Shown in pieces: positions 49,357 to 62,600 of a stretch of DNA of 63,621 nt. Source of the stretch: Beroe ovata (lineage: Eukaryota > Ctenophora > Nuda > Beroida > Beroidae); the NCBI GenBank assembly GCA_946803715.1, contig CAMPET010000018.1, positions 484,115-547,735 on the forward strand, given 5' to 3'. Below the pieces are notes generated by a model, which was not told where the DNA came from, searched no databases, and saw only the letters and a list, made by a program, of their open reading frames with translations. Both the position numbers and the translations under genes were made by a program. Each line of letters starts with the position of its first letter. The stretch's first letter is position 1.

Positions 49357-52300
49357 GACATCATTCCAACTAAGACATCGTTCTAGCCATGATCAAAGCG
49401 GTATGAGTTCTTAGATATTCTATTTTCACTGCCGCTCAACTACCCAGCACTGTTTTGCGAATTTTTTCAAATACTTTGATAAGTTACTCTTACACGATAG
49501 ACAAGCTGAATCAAAGACATGGCAGATATATATGGCAGATATATATGGCAGATATATATATGGCAGATATATATGGCAGTATATCTTAACTTTCATTTTA
49601 ACGAATTAAACAATGAATCTGTCTCCCTGACAAACAGGCGAGAATGTTAAGAGAGTTCTCTAAGAGACATCAAAGGTACATATTATGGAGGCAAAACCTT
49701 CTGAACACACTTTTTCAAGCGATTTGGAGAATCGCAACAAACAAGCATGGAGGGAATCATAAATATATATGTTCTAAAGAGTGTACCCCATAAACTTTCA
49801 GCTCAATTCCGTATGCCACCACATACCAGGTATGGAATTTCATCATTCAGGATATGTTGATGGGAGACTCCATCACCACGATCTTTCGAATGTACTTAGA
49901 GATCAATTGTAGGTTTCAAATTAGAAGCATCGGACCAACTTCAAGAGGTTGGGCCCACGGTGTTCGGCAAGACAGTAAACAATCCCTTATTCAGGGAGCA
50001 ACAGAAAAAGTATGGGGCAGTGAAACTTTTCAATAGTGCGGTGCAAGCGCAATTGCCACTAGATTTGGCGGATTTGGAAACACGGCCATCTTTACATATT
50101 GGGCGGAGCAACTTCCAGACAAAGCAGTGACTAATGGTAAGTAGTAACTACTAGTTACTACCTAATAGTTACTAACTAGTATATTAAAAAAGATATAAAT
50201 ACCCACCTAAAATGTGATCATAGAGGATCCCATCCCCCTTCCGAGAGGGTTACGAGGCGATTCGGGGGTAGACGAGGGTGATCCGAGGTCATTACTTGGG
50301 GAAACGAGCTCAAAATAGCTCACTTGAAGTAAGAAATACGGCAAATTCTGGGTCAATAGACATGCAAGATAGTCACAGATAGTCACAGTCCAAAGTGTTC
50401 ACCATTCAAACAGAATCCCTCCATCAGGAGTAGGGAAAAAACGGATTTGAAGGCTAACAACATTAAGAATTCTATGAACATTATCAATTTTCATTTTGAG
50501 AGCGTTATTTCACAATTTTGATAATTCATTCAATCAATGATCCACAAAAGCAAGCAGGACCAGAAGAATTTCGGGAGTTAGCTCAAGAGCCTGTCCAGAT
50601 ACTGTCTGGAGAGGCAAGAGGATACCACGTATCTCCACCAAGCTGGGAGGAGTTGGAAGAGATACGTGAAGTAGCACATAAACACATCGCATTAAGTTAT
50701 TATTGCTTTATTGTTATTTGTTTTTCTGTGGTTTAAGAACGAGATCCATGGCAGAAAGTGTCAACCATTCGAAGAGAATCCCTCCATCAGCAATAGAGAA
50801 AGAGCGATATGGAGGTTAACACCAAGGGGATAAAAGTACCAGATTATCAGTTTGGCTCGTGTGCTTCCTCGATATCTTAAGTTAGCATCAGGCAAACCCT
50901 TAAGCTGGGAGGATACGTGAAGTAGCAAAGAGACATGCCAATAGAGAATGGTATTCTTGGGGAAGGTTCCAAAGTGTCTGAAAATTTGGGACCCTTTCAC
51001 AGAAATACCAAAGCAATAACCATCTAATAAGAACGATCAATATATCATTGTACACATGAATAAGAGATGACAGTCTTATGGAGCAATCTCTGAGAGGCTC
51101 TGGGATTTACGCAATCTGAGAGCTCTCGTAACTCTTGGGATCCCGGGAATCCCAAAGGATATATCTCCTTGAATTATTATTTCACTAGTTTACGGAGCGC
51201 TGATGCACCATATTTATATCATTGCAGAATACTGCTAGCAGTTTCTAACTTCATTTTAAAATGATAAACAGCGCCGCCGAGCAAGAAGAGTTGGGACGGG
51301 TAATCAGAGATTGCAATCAGCGGGTGTCAGCCCCGGCAGGAAATTCAGTTTTGGATGACTTTCTGATCTCTTCCAGGTTGTGGGACTGTGAATTGTGACT
51401 TCCGACAACGAGATAAAAGATAATTTGTAAATACAATTCAAATGTAATATGTATGTAGTAGTAAATGATCTTAAATAAAATTAAATCAGTCTATCATCTG
51501 ACTTGTAATATGAATTTTGAATTTCTTGAAGCTCAGAGTTTTCGATGGAAATCCAATATTCGCTCATGATCAGGTCAACATATGTTCAATGTCTATGTTC
51601 AATGTCTATGTTCAATGTTACTGTTCAAAGTGTAGGGGGAAGAAGAAGCTCTCTGCAAAAATTGTCAGAGATCATTGCAAAAAGTATGATTCGGAGAGGC
51701 TTCTTTCAGACTTCTCAAATGATCCTCTCCAGAAGGAACTGAATGATGAATTTTGGGCTGTTGCAAGGTTAACACAACATGTATCAAAATAGCAAAATAT
51801 CCGACTTCACGTAATCTCTAATCAGCGCACAATAAACAATAGGATTGTTCACATATTACACAATCAACAGATATGTTGTTAATCGAATCCAGACCCACTC
51901 CACCGACCCAGATGTTCTTGAGATTAACTAGCGCTAATTGTAGTTAGTGGATGACTAGCGCAGCTAGCGGATAACTAGCGCCTGCTGCGATAGGTATCCA
52001 CCAGTCGCGCTAGCCATCCAATAGCTGCGTTAGGTATCCACCAGTTGCGCTAGCCATCCAATAGCTGCGCTAGGCACCCCCTATTTCCGCTAGGCCCGTC
52101 AGATATGGAAAACTAAAATCTGTAAAACGGGCCAAATGCGGACCCGTGGCCGCGCAGCGCACCTTTTATACTCGCGTGCGCGCTGAAAATCGGTACTTGA
52201 TGTTCAAGTTTCGACAAAGTCAGCTAGTACCGAAAAGATGTATCCCTACAAAGTTGCCACCAGAGAGAATTGCACACTATCGCGAGGCAATTTTGGTTCA

Positions 52301-52780
52301 AAGAGAAGAAGATTGTTTCATCTGTGATAAAATATAACTGTCAATACGGCATCCCCAATCAATATTGTTGTCTATTGCCGTACATTCAGAAAACCAAACG
52401 TGACGTAGCGTGGAGGTCTGTCAATTGAAACGTCAAATTTTCATGACAGTGCAGATCCACGATACGTATCAGCAATGTAAGAATGAGGACCATTAAATTG
52501 AAATTGTGAAAAATTAGGACTAGACCAAGATAACGTAAAACAGGTAGAAAAGATATAGGGTTGTATACAGGGTTCTCAACCCCTCTATTGATGGTAGAAC
52601 TGAACTGATACGTAGAAATAAAGAATGGTCAAGTGACAAGTTAGGACTGTACTATTCTTGCTTGTGCTGTATCATAGTAGAACTGAATCAAGATAGAAAG
52701 GAACAAAGAAGGTAAGGAGGTTAACTTGCAAGAACTGAGAGTGAGAACGTCCACTTCTACCAACAGCAGGTGTCGACCAA
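49357..52780. other. Mobile-element remnants, no intact gene
   Basis: Diverged duplicate blocks occur: 50398-50460 and 50760-50830 share AGAATCCCTCCATCA, and 50620-50680 and 50900-50940 share AAGCTGGGAGGA and ATACGTGAAGTAGCA. Short coding-like fragments are at 50545-50690 (VSPPSWEELEEIREVAHKHI) and 51260-51400 (QEELGRVIRDCNQRVSAPAG). They read like pieces of a dead element. Confidence 0.45.
51585..51792 (+). pseudogene. Fragment of transposase-like ORF with CxC..CxGK motif
   Basis: The frame to the stop near 51792 reads QCYCSKCRGKKKLSAKIVRD followed by HCKKY and a charged tail. A CxCxxCxGKxxS...H arrangement is common near the N-terminus of CACTA/EnSpm-like transposases in invertebrates. It is preceded by three copies of ATGTTCAATGTCT. 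Only this short piece is present, so it would be an inactive remnant. The family assignment is a guess from motif memory. Confidence 0.35.
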
Positions 52781-53585
52781 GTGCAGGATTTTCGACCGAG
52801 GAAAATACAGTTAGTTAAGACCGAGGCCGAGAACAACCGAGGATCCTTTTCTTTGGCCGAGGCGGAGGAATTTTGGTAGAAAAATCATTGAAAAAGGTCA
52901 TTATTTACTGTTTAGGTAAAGCACACTAGGTCAATGCAACAATAAAGAAGCAGATTCAAATCGACCAGATTTGCACGAGCATACAGTCGACATGGGCTGC
53001 AATCCTGTCTCTAACAGTCTGAGGAAGATAAGTTTGAAGAAAACAGCGAGAAGATAAGAAGGGAAGCCAGCAGATAGTTAAAGGAAGCTCAATTTATCTT
53101 TTGATCCATTAGTTTATTGGAAAGCTAATAAGAAAACCTATCCCAACATTGCTGAGTGTTCAAGGAAATATCTATGTGCGCCGGCAAGCTCTGCGGCACA
53201 AGAGAGACTATTTCTACAGCAGGAAACGTTCAAATCGCCTTAGTCTTAAGCCAACAAACTTTGTTGCTTGCTTCTCAAAAAGAATATTGGAACATATGGG
53301 GACCGGGGACGAATTTGGTCCCTGTCCTAATAAGGAATTTGTAGCCTCCTATAGTTACAAATAGGGAGGACTGTGCAGCGAAGATGATTCTGAATGAGAG
53401 TGCTTAGATATTGACATCTCATAAGACGATGAATCTTAGAATAGGGTTGACTATTAGGCCGAGGAATCTCGAATATATTTTTGACCGAGGCCGAGGCGAA
53501 CCGAGGAACTGTCCTCCTGACCGAGGCCGAGGAAAAATCGCCATTCCTCGGTAAAACCGAGGCCTCGGTCGACCCTTGACCAACA
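52780..53585. mobile_element. Element with CCGAGGCCGAGG-rich termini
   Basis: Both ends carry clusters of GACCGAGGCCGAGG: 52793-52870 at the left, and 53500-53570 at the right with CCTCGG in inverse orientation next to it. GTCGACC lies at each outer border. The interior (~600 bases) shows only short ORFs. This fits a non-autonomous DNA element of ~800 bases. Confidence 0.45.
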
Positions 53586-56500
53586 GAGACATAATGCACA
53601 GCAAAGATACTTTAACTGCGAATTGGGGGATATCATGATGAAAGCATCGGTCTGGAAAGAATTAGCCGGTAGATTTAATGCTGTCTTACTTGGTACCTTG
53701 AATTCGAGGATGAAGTTTACTGTAGCTAGGGTACTGTACTAGCATTTTGTCTATTCTTCCTATAAAAAGTAAATAGCCATATTAGGAGTTGAACATTAAC
53801 TCAACCTTAATGTTAAGCTAATACTGAAAAAGCAATTATCTTTAACATCGTATACTGTGAGTCTATCAAAGCGGAAAGGTGAGAATCGTCAACAGTAACA
53901 AGAGGAAACATCGACCCATCTCCGCTACTGCTAGTGGTAGCACGAGTAAGAATTCAAAGGCTGTGAAAGGCTCAAATAAGAGGAGAACGAGAGTAAAACT
54001 TACAAGAGGTTGAAGAAAATGTTGAGAAGAAAGAGGAAGACGACAAAGTGGTAGATGACGAGGAAGCGGCGACGCGACGCGCGGCGCGTGCCAAAGCTTG
54101 TTTTGTGTGTGACGTAGTCAGGAAGACTCGTTTTTTACCTGATTAGGTATTTTTATTCACGTGTCATACTATGAACAGACTTTTTGCAGCTATATTTGCT
54201 AGTGGTTTAGCGTCTCTCTAGCTACATCTAGTTGAGACGCCGTTGTGACTAACGCCGTCGTGAGTAGATATGCAGAGTCAGTACATCCGTAGGAAGTAAG
54301 AAGCTCATAACCTCATGTCCGTTTATATTTTGGAACTTCAATTTTGTCCGAGGGCAGTGACATTCAGAAGAGAGTTGCCTGGAATACCAAGTTGAATACG
54401 AAGTAGGGACACATAAATCGGGGGCACCAATAATCATCCTGCGGAACTTCAATTCATGTGATCGTCTCTGTAACGGTACCAAGTACATCATTACGCAATT
54501 GCGTACCAGAATTATCGAGGCAAACGTTGCAAATGGGCAGTATAAAGAAAGGCCCTTTTTCATTCCATGGATAACAATGAAGCCTTCAGATTTTCTTGAC
54601 AAGGAACAAGTTCCCAGTTTGATCCAGCTTCGCAATGACTTGAAACAAGGCTAAAGGACAAGCTCTAGCTTCCAGTTCTCTGAGTTAACATCTTGACTCC
54701 CAATAAGTATTCTCTTCATGAACTGATCCACAAAGAATATATTAAATTTATTCCGAGCAAAATTGTATTTTATTCATGGATTTTATTCAATAATGCTATA
54801 CTAGCATATTTTGTTTACAGCTAGGACAAAATATAAGCAAGCTATTTTTTTAAATGGTAGCCATAGGGGTCGAGAGTAAGCCAGATAAGAGGATAAACAC
54901 CACTGCATAATAATCTTCATATGGACCCACGGGCCAGAGAAGAAAAACAGGCAGAATTTTTCAACAGTTTGTGGTAGACACATGGGCAAGAATAGAAAAT
55001 GAGCATGCGAACTAACACCAAGTCAGACTGCGTGCAGACTGCTGACCATTATTCAGGTCTGATGGACTTCATTGAGCCGTTTCTCTGCAACATCGATTTC
55101 CTGGTGACAGTTTGAGGGAGGCTGGAGAACAGAGAGCCAGTTACAGCTGCAGCTCATCAACACATCTCCTCGTGAACGGATCCATAGGGTTTTTATCTCA
55201 AAGTCTACTCAGACTAGAACTGCAACCATTCTTCCATTGCCAAGAATCTACTTGGGAAGATTGTTCAAAGGATAGACGAGATTACTCGCCACTGCAACAT
55301 CGGGTTGTTAGGTTGAACTAGCCGAAAAGATTGTGAGGAACAATTTCCCTCTAAGTCTTCTTGCAGAGAAAGACATTATATATCAAAAGAACAAAATAAT
55401 TTGTAAAGAAATAGTTTATTGAAGAAATATGAAGGAAGGGGGATATTATATGGCAAATTGTACATTTAAACCATTAAGATAAGATATGTAGCTATGTTGA
55501 TTGCATCAGGGGCTCCTCCATGAAACATTCAGGAAGGCATTAGGTACGGATTCCAAATGGAAGTAAGGACAGCTAAAAAGGAATTCCTGGGTATTCCTAA
55601 ATGTCTTCCTGAGTTTTTTGTCAAAGAACCCCAGAAATCTGAACATCAGTGTTTCCACTCCTGAGCAGACTCAGGTTATTGTGTCAATGGGCAGAGACCT
55701 GCAAAAGCAGCAAAGATGAAATCTCACCCAGAAGATATCAGGCCTCATGATTTTCTAAACTAAGATTTATACCCTTCTTTTCTTCATATTATTAACTTAG
55801 ATACTGGTAGCCTTTGACCAATTACCACTCACATACCAATAACTGACAGACATCTAATCTCCACTAGAGTTATATCAAACCCCTGGACCCGGGCACATAA
55901 TCTTCATTATTGGAAAATGTAAATGCAGAATCTTAATACAGCAGAAGTAAGAAACATGTGCTTTATAGAAATCAAAAATTGGAACAAAACTAAATCAACT
56001 GATTAACATAGCATTGTTTAGGGCTTACCTCCTCATTGAAGGACTTGACAGGCTCTGGAAGTGCACTCATATCTTTTTTCATCACTCACTGTGCTCCAGC
56101 CAGCTCATCCTGATGAGGTCAAGTTGGTATCATGATTGTGGATAATAAAAAATGATGTTATATGGGCTGCTGATAAATTATTAGCTATCAGATTAGATCA
56201 GATCAATGAAACCTCTACTCAGAATAGGGTATTAATTGGATACAAAAAGAACAACTTTCGACACTCAACAGATTATTGAACATTGTAGACAGTGAGACAA
56301 ATTTTTACAAAGTGATTACTTTGAGAAACAGTGAAGAGATATTTTATAGTTGCTTAATGGGGAAGTGTGAGATAAATAAATTAAATTAAATTATTCTACA
56401 GGATTATATACCAGATATAATCTGCTCCTTTTTGTGAGCCCTATGGACAACTCTCTTCTACAAACTCCTTATTACTTGAATTAACGTCTGACTAGATTTA

Positions 56501-57150
56501 TGTGTGAGGTAATATGTCATTGCACCTTTGAGGTGCATATTTGGCCATGATTCTCCAGGCACAGTGGAGTTAAATTTCATCAATATGCTCTGAATAGGTG
56601 TGAAGGAACAATAGTATCTAACAATTGGAATGCAAGCAACAGTTACCCCTGCATTAACTTACTTTTGATATACCCTTAAGAGTTAGATAGTTGTTTTACC
56701 TATGAGGTGAGTATTTGGTTATATTTCTCAAGGCAAAGCCAAGTGAAATTTGGTCAATATTCACCAAATAGGTGTGAAGGAACACAAGGTACAGTTTCAG
56801 CTGTATTTCAACATTTCAACCTTTGAGATATCCTTGAGAGTTAGATGATATGATATCCCACAATGTCAAGTTCAAATGATAAGTCAAGGTAGTTAAGTGT
56901 AAATGAATTGGTCAAGTGCAAATATTTTCCACGAATTTCGCTCATCATTGTTTGGCAACGCTAGACCACTGATGCAAGTCATACAACAAAATTCTGACAA
57001 AGGATCGTTTAAACTTTTCGTCTAAAAATGAAAACGTTTGCAATTGGCCATGTGTCTGATGAGATGCAAATACAAAATATGTGTACGCGTTGGTCGTTGA
57101 GCGCCCTTTATTTAGTCGGTGATCTAAAAAGTCGTAAAAACCATGGAAAC
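53586..57150. other. Long region without a supported gene
   Basis: Mostly AT-rich unique-looking DNA. A short plus-strand frame at about 54003-54140 is acidic then basic (EEDDKVVDDEEAATRRAARA) and ends in a Cys pair. It has no start and may be a remnant. The minus ORF 54249-54635 has no domain-like features. Two diverged copies of a ~170-bp unit lie at 56500-56860. Confidence 0.4.
56500..56860. repeat. Two diverged copies of a ~170-bp unit
   Basis: Both copies carry ACCTWTGAGGTG, a stretch ending AAATTTSRTCAATAT, and AATAGGTGTGAAGGAACA, in the same order, followed by a GAGAGTTAGAT-type tail. Divergence is high, so they are old. Confidence 0.7.
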
Positions 57151-57154
57151 GCGC

Positions 57155-57550
57155 TTGCTGGATGTTATCTGTCGACTGTTTTTGCGCGCAGCCACGAAAC
57201 AGATGGCGCACTGCCGCGTGGCGTCAAATTTGACAAAGCAACGGTCGTGGTAGATGTTATATATGCAGATCTTCATTGCCGGATGTTAATCGATGTTATC
57301 GATGAAATCGCGCGCGACTTGTCTGCCGATGCTAGACCGCTGATGTAAGCCTTGAGAATAAGTTTGCGCCGCGCGCGCGCAAAACGAAATTCTCGACAGG
57401 GTTTGTCTGGCGATGCTAGACCGCTGATGCAAGCCGCGAAGAATAAGTTTGCAAGAATAAGTTTGCGCCGCGCGCGCGCAAAACGAAATTCTCGACAGGG
57501 TCTATCATCGATCGACAAGACAGGGTCTATCATTGATCGACAAGGTATAC
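57155..57550. mobile_element. GC-rich foldback element (family A, copy 3)
   Basis: Near the left end is TTGCTGGATGTTATCTGTCG. A ~100-base unit (GAATAAGTTTGCGCCGCGCG, AAAACGAAATTCTCGACAGG, GATGCTAGACCGCTGATG) then occurs twice in tandem at 57353-57440 and 57455-57500. GGGTCTATCATCGATCGACA occurs twice at the right. The same phrases occur inverted in the 34-kb copy. Confidence 0.75.
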
Positions 57551-58176
57551 GTAGAGTCCGTCGAGTACTACTATTTTAGTATTTTAGTGGTAGTTGCCGC
57601 ATGTTAATAACATCCTTGCGTACCTTGCGGACTTATAGAACTAACATTATAAAAATAATTTGCACGCCAAATTCAGTTTTCAACTGTTCAATAATGAATG
57701 GCAATCTAAAATACAAATGTTTGATGCAATATTATTTCTATTATTGATTACAGATTATATCTAAACTTAAAGTTAATACTTAAATTTAAAGAGAATAACA
57801 TAAACATTGAATGAAGGATTCCGATAAGGAATCAAAGAATTTAAATGTTATAGACGGTTAGATGGACCCAATGAGTCGAATTGTTAGTCTTTCGGTTAAT
57901 GCATAATGTCATTTAGTAGAGTTGGACTTGTATATTAGTTCAAGTCCTTCATACTCATAGTCATACCCAATGGCTGTAACGTTTTCTAATCGATAATTAG
58001 CATTTTCTTATCGATTATTAGAGTTTATTAAGCGAGAAGTATCAATCACGTCAAGGACAGTTATCTCAGAAATACAGCCAGGCAGTTGGGCACTTCACAT
58101 ATTCTGATGGTGGAAAAATGGTGATCAGTGTTGCTCCAGCTGCGATAGCAATGGGAGCTCCTGCAGGACCACATTC

Positions 58177-58655
58177 TCACACTGCATTGCTGCTGAATCG
58201 CAGGAGCAGACTGCTACGTCTGATCAGCTTATCTCGTACGGCTTGCCATGACTTGGATTTAGTAGATGTAGTGGTAGAGGATGAGGAGGTGGAGCATTGT
58301 CTGACCAGTGGAGCAGGGCTGCCAATGGGCGTGGCTGTCGGTGTGCCGAAACACGGGTTTGGGAACTGGGTGACGGGAAATGGCGAGTTGAGGAGATGCA
58401 ACGGTTTCTGGGATCGTTCAACTGGAAATAATAGGGTGTCAGGGCTGGTGCAGACGCGGACTAATCTTGTTACTGATACTAATCTTGTTAGTAATATTTG
58501 TCTCATGTTCAATGTTCATGTTAAGAACTAATGAACAAATCACGAATCAACAGACATCATCTAGACAGGCGGCACTTACCACAATGCTGTGAAATCTGGT
58601 AGTATCTCTGTTCGGAAAATGTGGAGTTATGTACAGCTGACACGATGAACCCAGC
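58177..58655 (-). CDS. Last two exons of an unidentified gene
   Basis: Exon 58580-58655 has a strong acceptor (CACATTTCAG) and donor (GTAAGTG) and encodes AGFIVSAVHNSTFSEQRYYQ plus ISQHC. It ends in phase 1, and the next acceptor (ATTATTTCCAG) starts exon 58177-58421 in the matching frame. That exon gives a Ser/Thr/Pro-rich linker (PNPCFGTPTATPIGSPAP, STSSSSTTTSTKSKSW) and a basic end, RDKLIRRSSLLLRFSSNAV, then a stop. Upstream exons were not found before the protease gene starts on the other strand. An in-frame ATG near 58694 would give a short two-exon protein. The overlapping plus-strand ORF (58118-58531) is its shadow. The family is not recognised. Confidence 0.5.
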
Positions 58656-58742
58656 CTGAAATGTGGATGTGTCAGCAATCAAATTAAACATCAGTTGAAA
58701 CAAACATATGCATTTCGTTGATTTAGGTCGAAGTTCGAACAA

Positions 58743-59694
58743 GAGAGTTTGAATAACTTTCGTTGATCAATCCTGCAATCAGATGAACCCGTTATCTGGC
58801 AGAATTTCTAGGTTTCAATTTGCATTTTCCAATCGATATTGGACGCGCAAACAGTATGCTTGATGTATTATAGGTACTGCACTACTGCAATGTAAATTTA
58901 GTTATTGTCCAGGGATTGGTCGCCACATGCTAATGCCATTGTTTGATACATCCTCTATATCCTAGTACTCAGAGGGGAGATACGTTAGTTTTTTCATGCA
59001 GGATTGGAACAGAATTGAGATATCTAAATCTATTTTCTACAGTTCTACGTGTTTGTGAGTGCGTTTTCACGTGGAATGTTTCCACCTGCAACGGAAAGGA
59101 CTTGTAACTGAGGCTTACTAAATGATGCAGTAACGGAAGTATGAAATTTCAATAAGACCAATGTCCATTACTTATGATCATGTTGGTATTTAACCACCTT
59201 ATGCCTCACTGCCATAGTTCTGCAGTCAAAACACCTTTTACGAGTCATCCCACTATTGATATCAATTATTGGACGTGACATTATAGCTTCCTGCTTCATA
59301 TCTTAATGCTGTGATCAGTAAACCTTTTGTTCAAGCCTAGGGCAGCATGGTTCTACTTGTTTAGGCAACTAGATAGGGCCTTTTCTTGTGAGATGTTTCT
59401 TTATCCACTCATTGTAAGCTTTAAATGAGTTACTGAGCTTTCAACCCAGACACACACAAAAACGTTGCCAATGCCGGAAATAGAACGGCCCGAAGTGATA
59501 TATTCTTCCATCTGTAGATCTGTGCTCCATTGGAGGCACAGATAATTATTGTTCCATTCACCACGGTTCAAATACCAAGAGTTGTTTTAGTTTTCTGGGA
59601 GTTCTTTGTTATTCTTAGGTTCAGAGCATTTTCCATCAATTTCCTAATACATAAAAGGACCCCTTCCACTTTGATAACATTTTCACATTACAGA
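58743..59694. promoter_or_regulatory. Spacer upstream of the papain-kringle gene
   Basis: No exon was recognised. The sequence must hold the promoter of the 59695 gene. CATTTTCACATTACAG lies immediately before its ATG and looks like a 3' splice site, so a 5'-UTR intron is possible even though the coding part is uninterrupted. Confidence 0.4.
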
Positions 59695-62600
59695 ATGAAT
59701 CTAGTTCTTTTCCTGGTCTTGATACCAGGGGTTGAAATGGCAACAAAACCTAGCCCAAGAAAACTGGCGTTTTTATTCAGAGAGAAAGTGAATGAATTCC
59801 GAAAACTTGGATTCCGTACCCATACTCTTGGGTTGGCCTTTCCTAGTGACAAAAAGCATTTTAAGATTTTCTCCAAAGCTGTCAACATGATAGAAGGATT
59901 GAATCACAATCGCAATAATCACTGGAGAGCTGTCCTAAACCCCTTTTCTATGATGACTGAGGAGGAGAAGGCTCTATACCATGGTGTGAACAGCTCAATC
60001 CCATGGACTGATGGAGACACCCCACCTAGAAAAGTGAGAAGGAACGTCCTGTCTCGTAAAATAAGGAAGGCCTCCAAAGATAAAGCCCCCATATCTGTGG
60101 ATGTGGACGCAATTGACTGGACCCATAAGATTCCCCCTGTCAAAAGCCAGGGTGGATGTGGTAGCTGCTGGGCATTCGGTGGGACTGTTGCAACAGAGTA
60201 TCAACTGAACAAATTCAAGGATGATGTGACTTCTCTATCAGAGCAGCAATGTGTGGACTGTGGTTATGCTGACAGGGATGGGTGTAGTGGCGGATGGATG
60301 GACGTTTGCTGGTCAATGATCCGAGATAATGGGAACATTGCCGCTGCTATCAACGACTACGAACCTTACAGGGGAACTGATGGTCCATGTAAAACTAATG
60401 AGGTAACCAAGTCTGCCATGGGAGATTACCATGTAATTGGATGGAAATGGCCGCATGGCGGAAATGAAGCCGTTCGTCAAATGGTCGCCAATCCAAAGAT
60501 TGGAGTCTTAACAACCCTCGTCAATGCAAATGATCCATTCAGCTATTACGGCAATGGAGTTTTCTTCGAATCTGACTGTGAATCGTACAACCACGCTGTA
60601 GCAATAGTAGGCTATGGAAGTGACCGTGGAGAGCAATTCTGGAGAGTTAGAAACAGCTGGGGTACATGGTGGGGTGAAGGTGGTTACATCAGAATGCTGA
60701 GAGGTCCCGGAATCAGTACTTGTGGTATCGCCACTTGGCCTGAGATCCCCTTCTTAGCTACCGATGATGAATTGGACACCTTCTACAATATGGACGAGAC
60801 AGGTGTGGAGTGTATTGTCGGAGAAGAACCAGATGGGTACTTCTACCGTGGAACTGCCAATGTTACAAAGTCAGGGAAACGATGTCAGAACTGGCTGAGT
60901 ATGACTCCCAACAATCACACCACCACACCTGAATCAAATTACCACAGAGGAATTGGAGATCACAATTACTGTCGAAACCCGGACAGATCTCCTGAACCTT
61001 GGTGTTACAATGGAGAAGGAACTGACCCTGTCAGAGAGGCTTGTGATATCCCCAAGTGTAACTGTGACTATGAAGTGGTTTCTGTTGAAACACTAACATT
61101 TAACAGGGATGAAGCAATTGAAATGTGCAACAAAGATTTGGAATGTGCTGGTGTTAGATGTGATGGTGATACACATTGTTGGAAAATTGGTGACAGTGAT
61201 GAAGGATGGGACCCTGAACTAGGTGTGATCAACAAGGGAGGGGACAGATGCATTGAAGAACCAGTTTATGAATGTGAGTTCGTCTGGCCAGTGTCTGAGC
61301 AAGGGACCCAAGTTTTCAGCACATTGGAGGATGCCAAGAAAGGTTGCGAATTGAAAGAAGACACTTGTAAGGGAGTAATGTGCGACCGTTCCAACTGCTG
61401 GTTAGATATGGCTGACAAGGATAGCCTAACAAAGAACTTTACTACTTACAGTAAACAATGCTCTAGTGAGGTTGAGGGAACTGCAGATGAAGATCAGGGA
61501 ACTGGCCTTGATATGGAGTTTGGTAGAAACTGTCTTGAATTGGATGACTTGACTGGCTCCCGGTACAAGGGTACAGTCAATGTGACTGCTTCAGGACGCC
61601 CTTGTCAATACTGGTCCAGTCAAACTCCGAACGTTCACAGCTACTCTGATGTTGGGGATCACAACTACTGCCGTAACTCTGACGGATATTCGTCACTGTG
61701 GTGTTATAATGGAGAGGGTACCACCCCTCGTTGGGAAGTTTGTGATGTTCCCGTGTGTCCAGTGTGCGAGTTTACCATGGTAGATGAGGGAGATGCAACA
61801 TACAACAGAGAAGTTGCGCTTGAATTCTGTTATGGTAAGCCCGACTGTAAGGGGATTCTCTGTAAAAGTGAATCAGACTGCTGGTTAAACATAGAAGGTA
61901 GAGATGGAATGAAGAAGCCTAGGGTATATGATAAGGTTTGTACACCTTTGGGAGAAGAATTGGAATCTTCTAAAGATGAAGTAACTCCGTTGTCTGACTT
62001 TATCAATTCACCACTCGAATGTGTCTTGAGAATAGATAGAAGGGGCGTGACCTATGACGGAACTATGAATGTAACCAAGTCTGGGAAAGCATGCAAAAAC
62101 TGGTTGAGTGATACCCCCAATAATCACACAACACTTGAAGGCAATGGAATTGGGGATCACAATTACTGTCGAAACCCGGATAGATCTTCTGAACCTTGGT
62201 GCTATAATGGAGAAGGAACCGACCCTCTCAGAGAGGCTTGTGACATACCAAGGTGTGACTGCGGCTATGAAGTGGTTTCTGTGGAAACAGAGAGATATAG
62301 AAAGAGTGAAGCTGTAGATATGTGCAGTAGAGACACAGCGTGTGTTGGTATGAAATGTGATGGTGATGCATATTGCTGGACTGTGAAAGATAGTGATGAA
62401 ACAAGTGATCCCGAATTGACGGTTATCAACAAAGGAGGAGACAGATGTATAGAGGAGCCAATCACGCCCTGTGATTGGTCTTGGTCTGTTATGGAGGAGG
62501 GCACAGAAGTGTTTGACACACTGGAAAAAGCAAAGTACAACTGTGAACTGAATGAGGACACTTGCATTGGCGTTTCATGTGATGGTCCTGACTATATGTG

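Noticed and set aside
54249-54635. 128-codon minus ORF
   Set aside because: No signal, domain or repeat support, and it stands alone in a gene-poor region.
58118-58531. 137-codon plus ORF with an ATG
   Set aside because: It is opposite two minus-strand exons whose splice sites and phases agree, so the minus reading is preferred.
59530-59694. 55-residue N-terminal extension of the protease ORF
   Set aside because: The extension would bury the signal peptide that begins at 59695, and it ends with a 3' splice-site-like sequence, so it is more likely UTR or intron.
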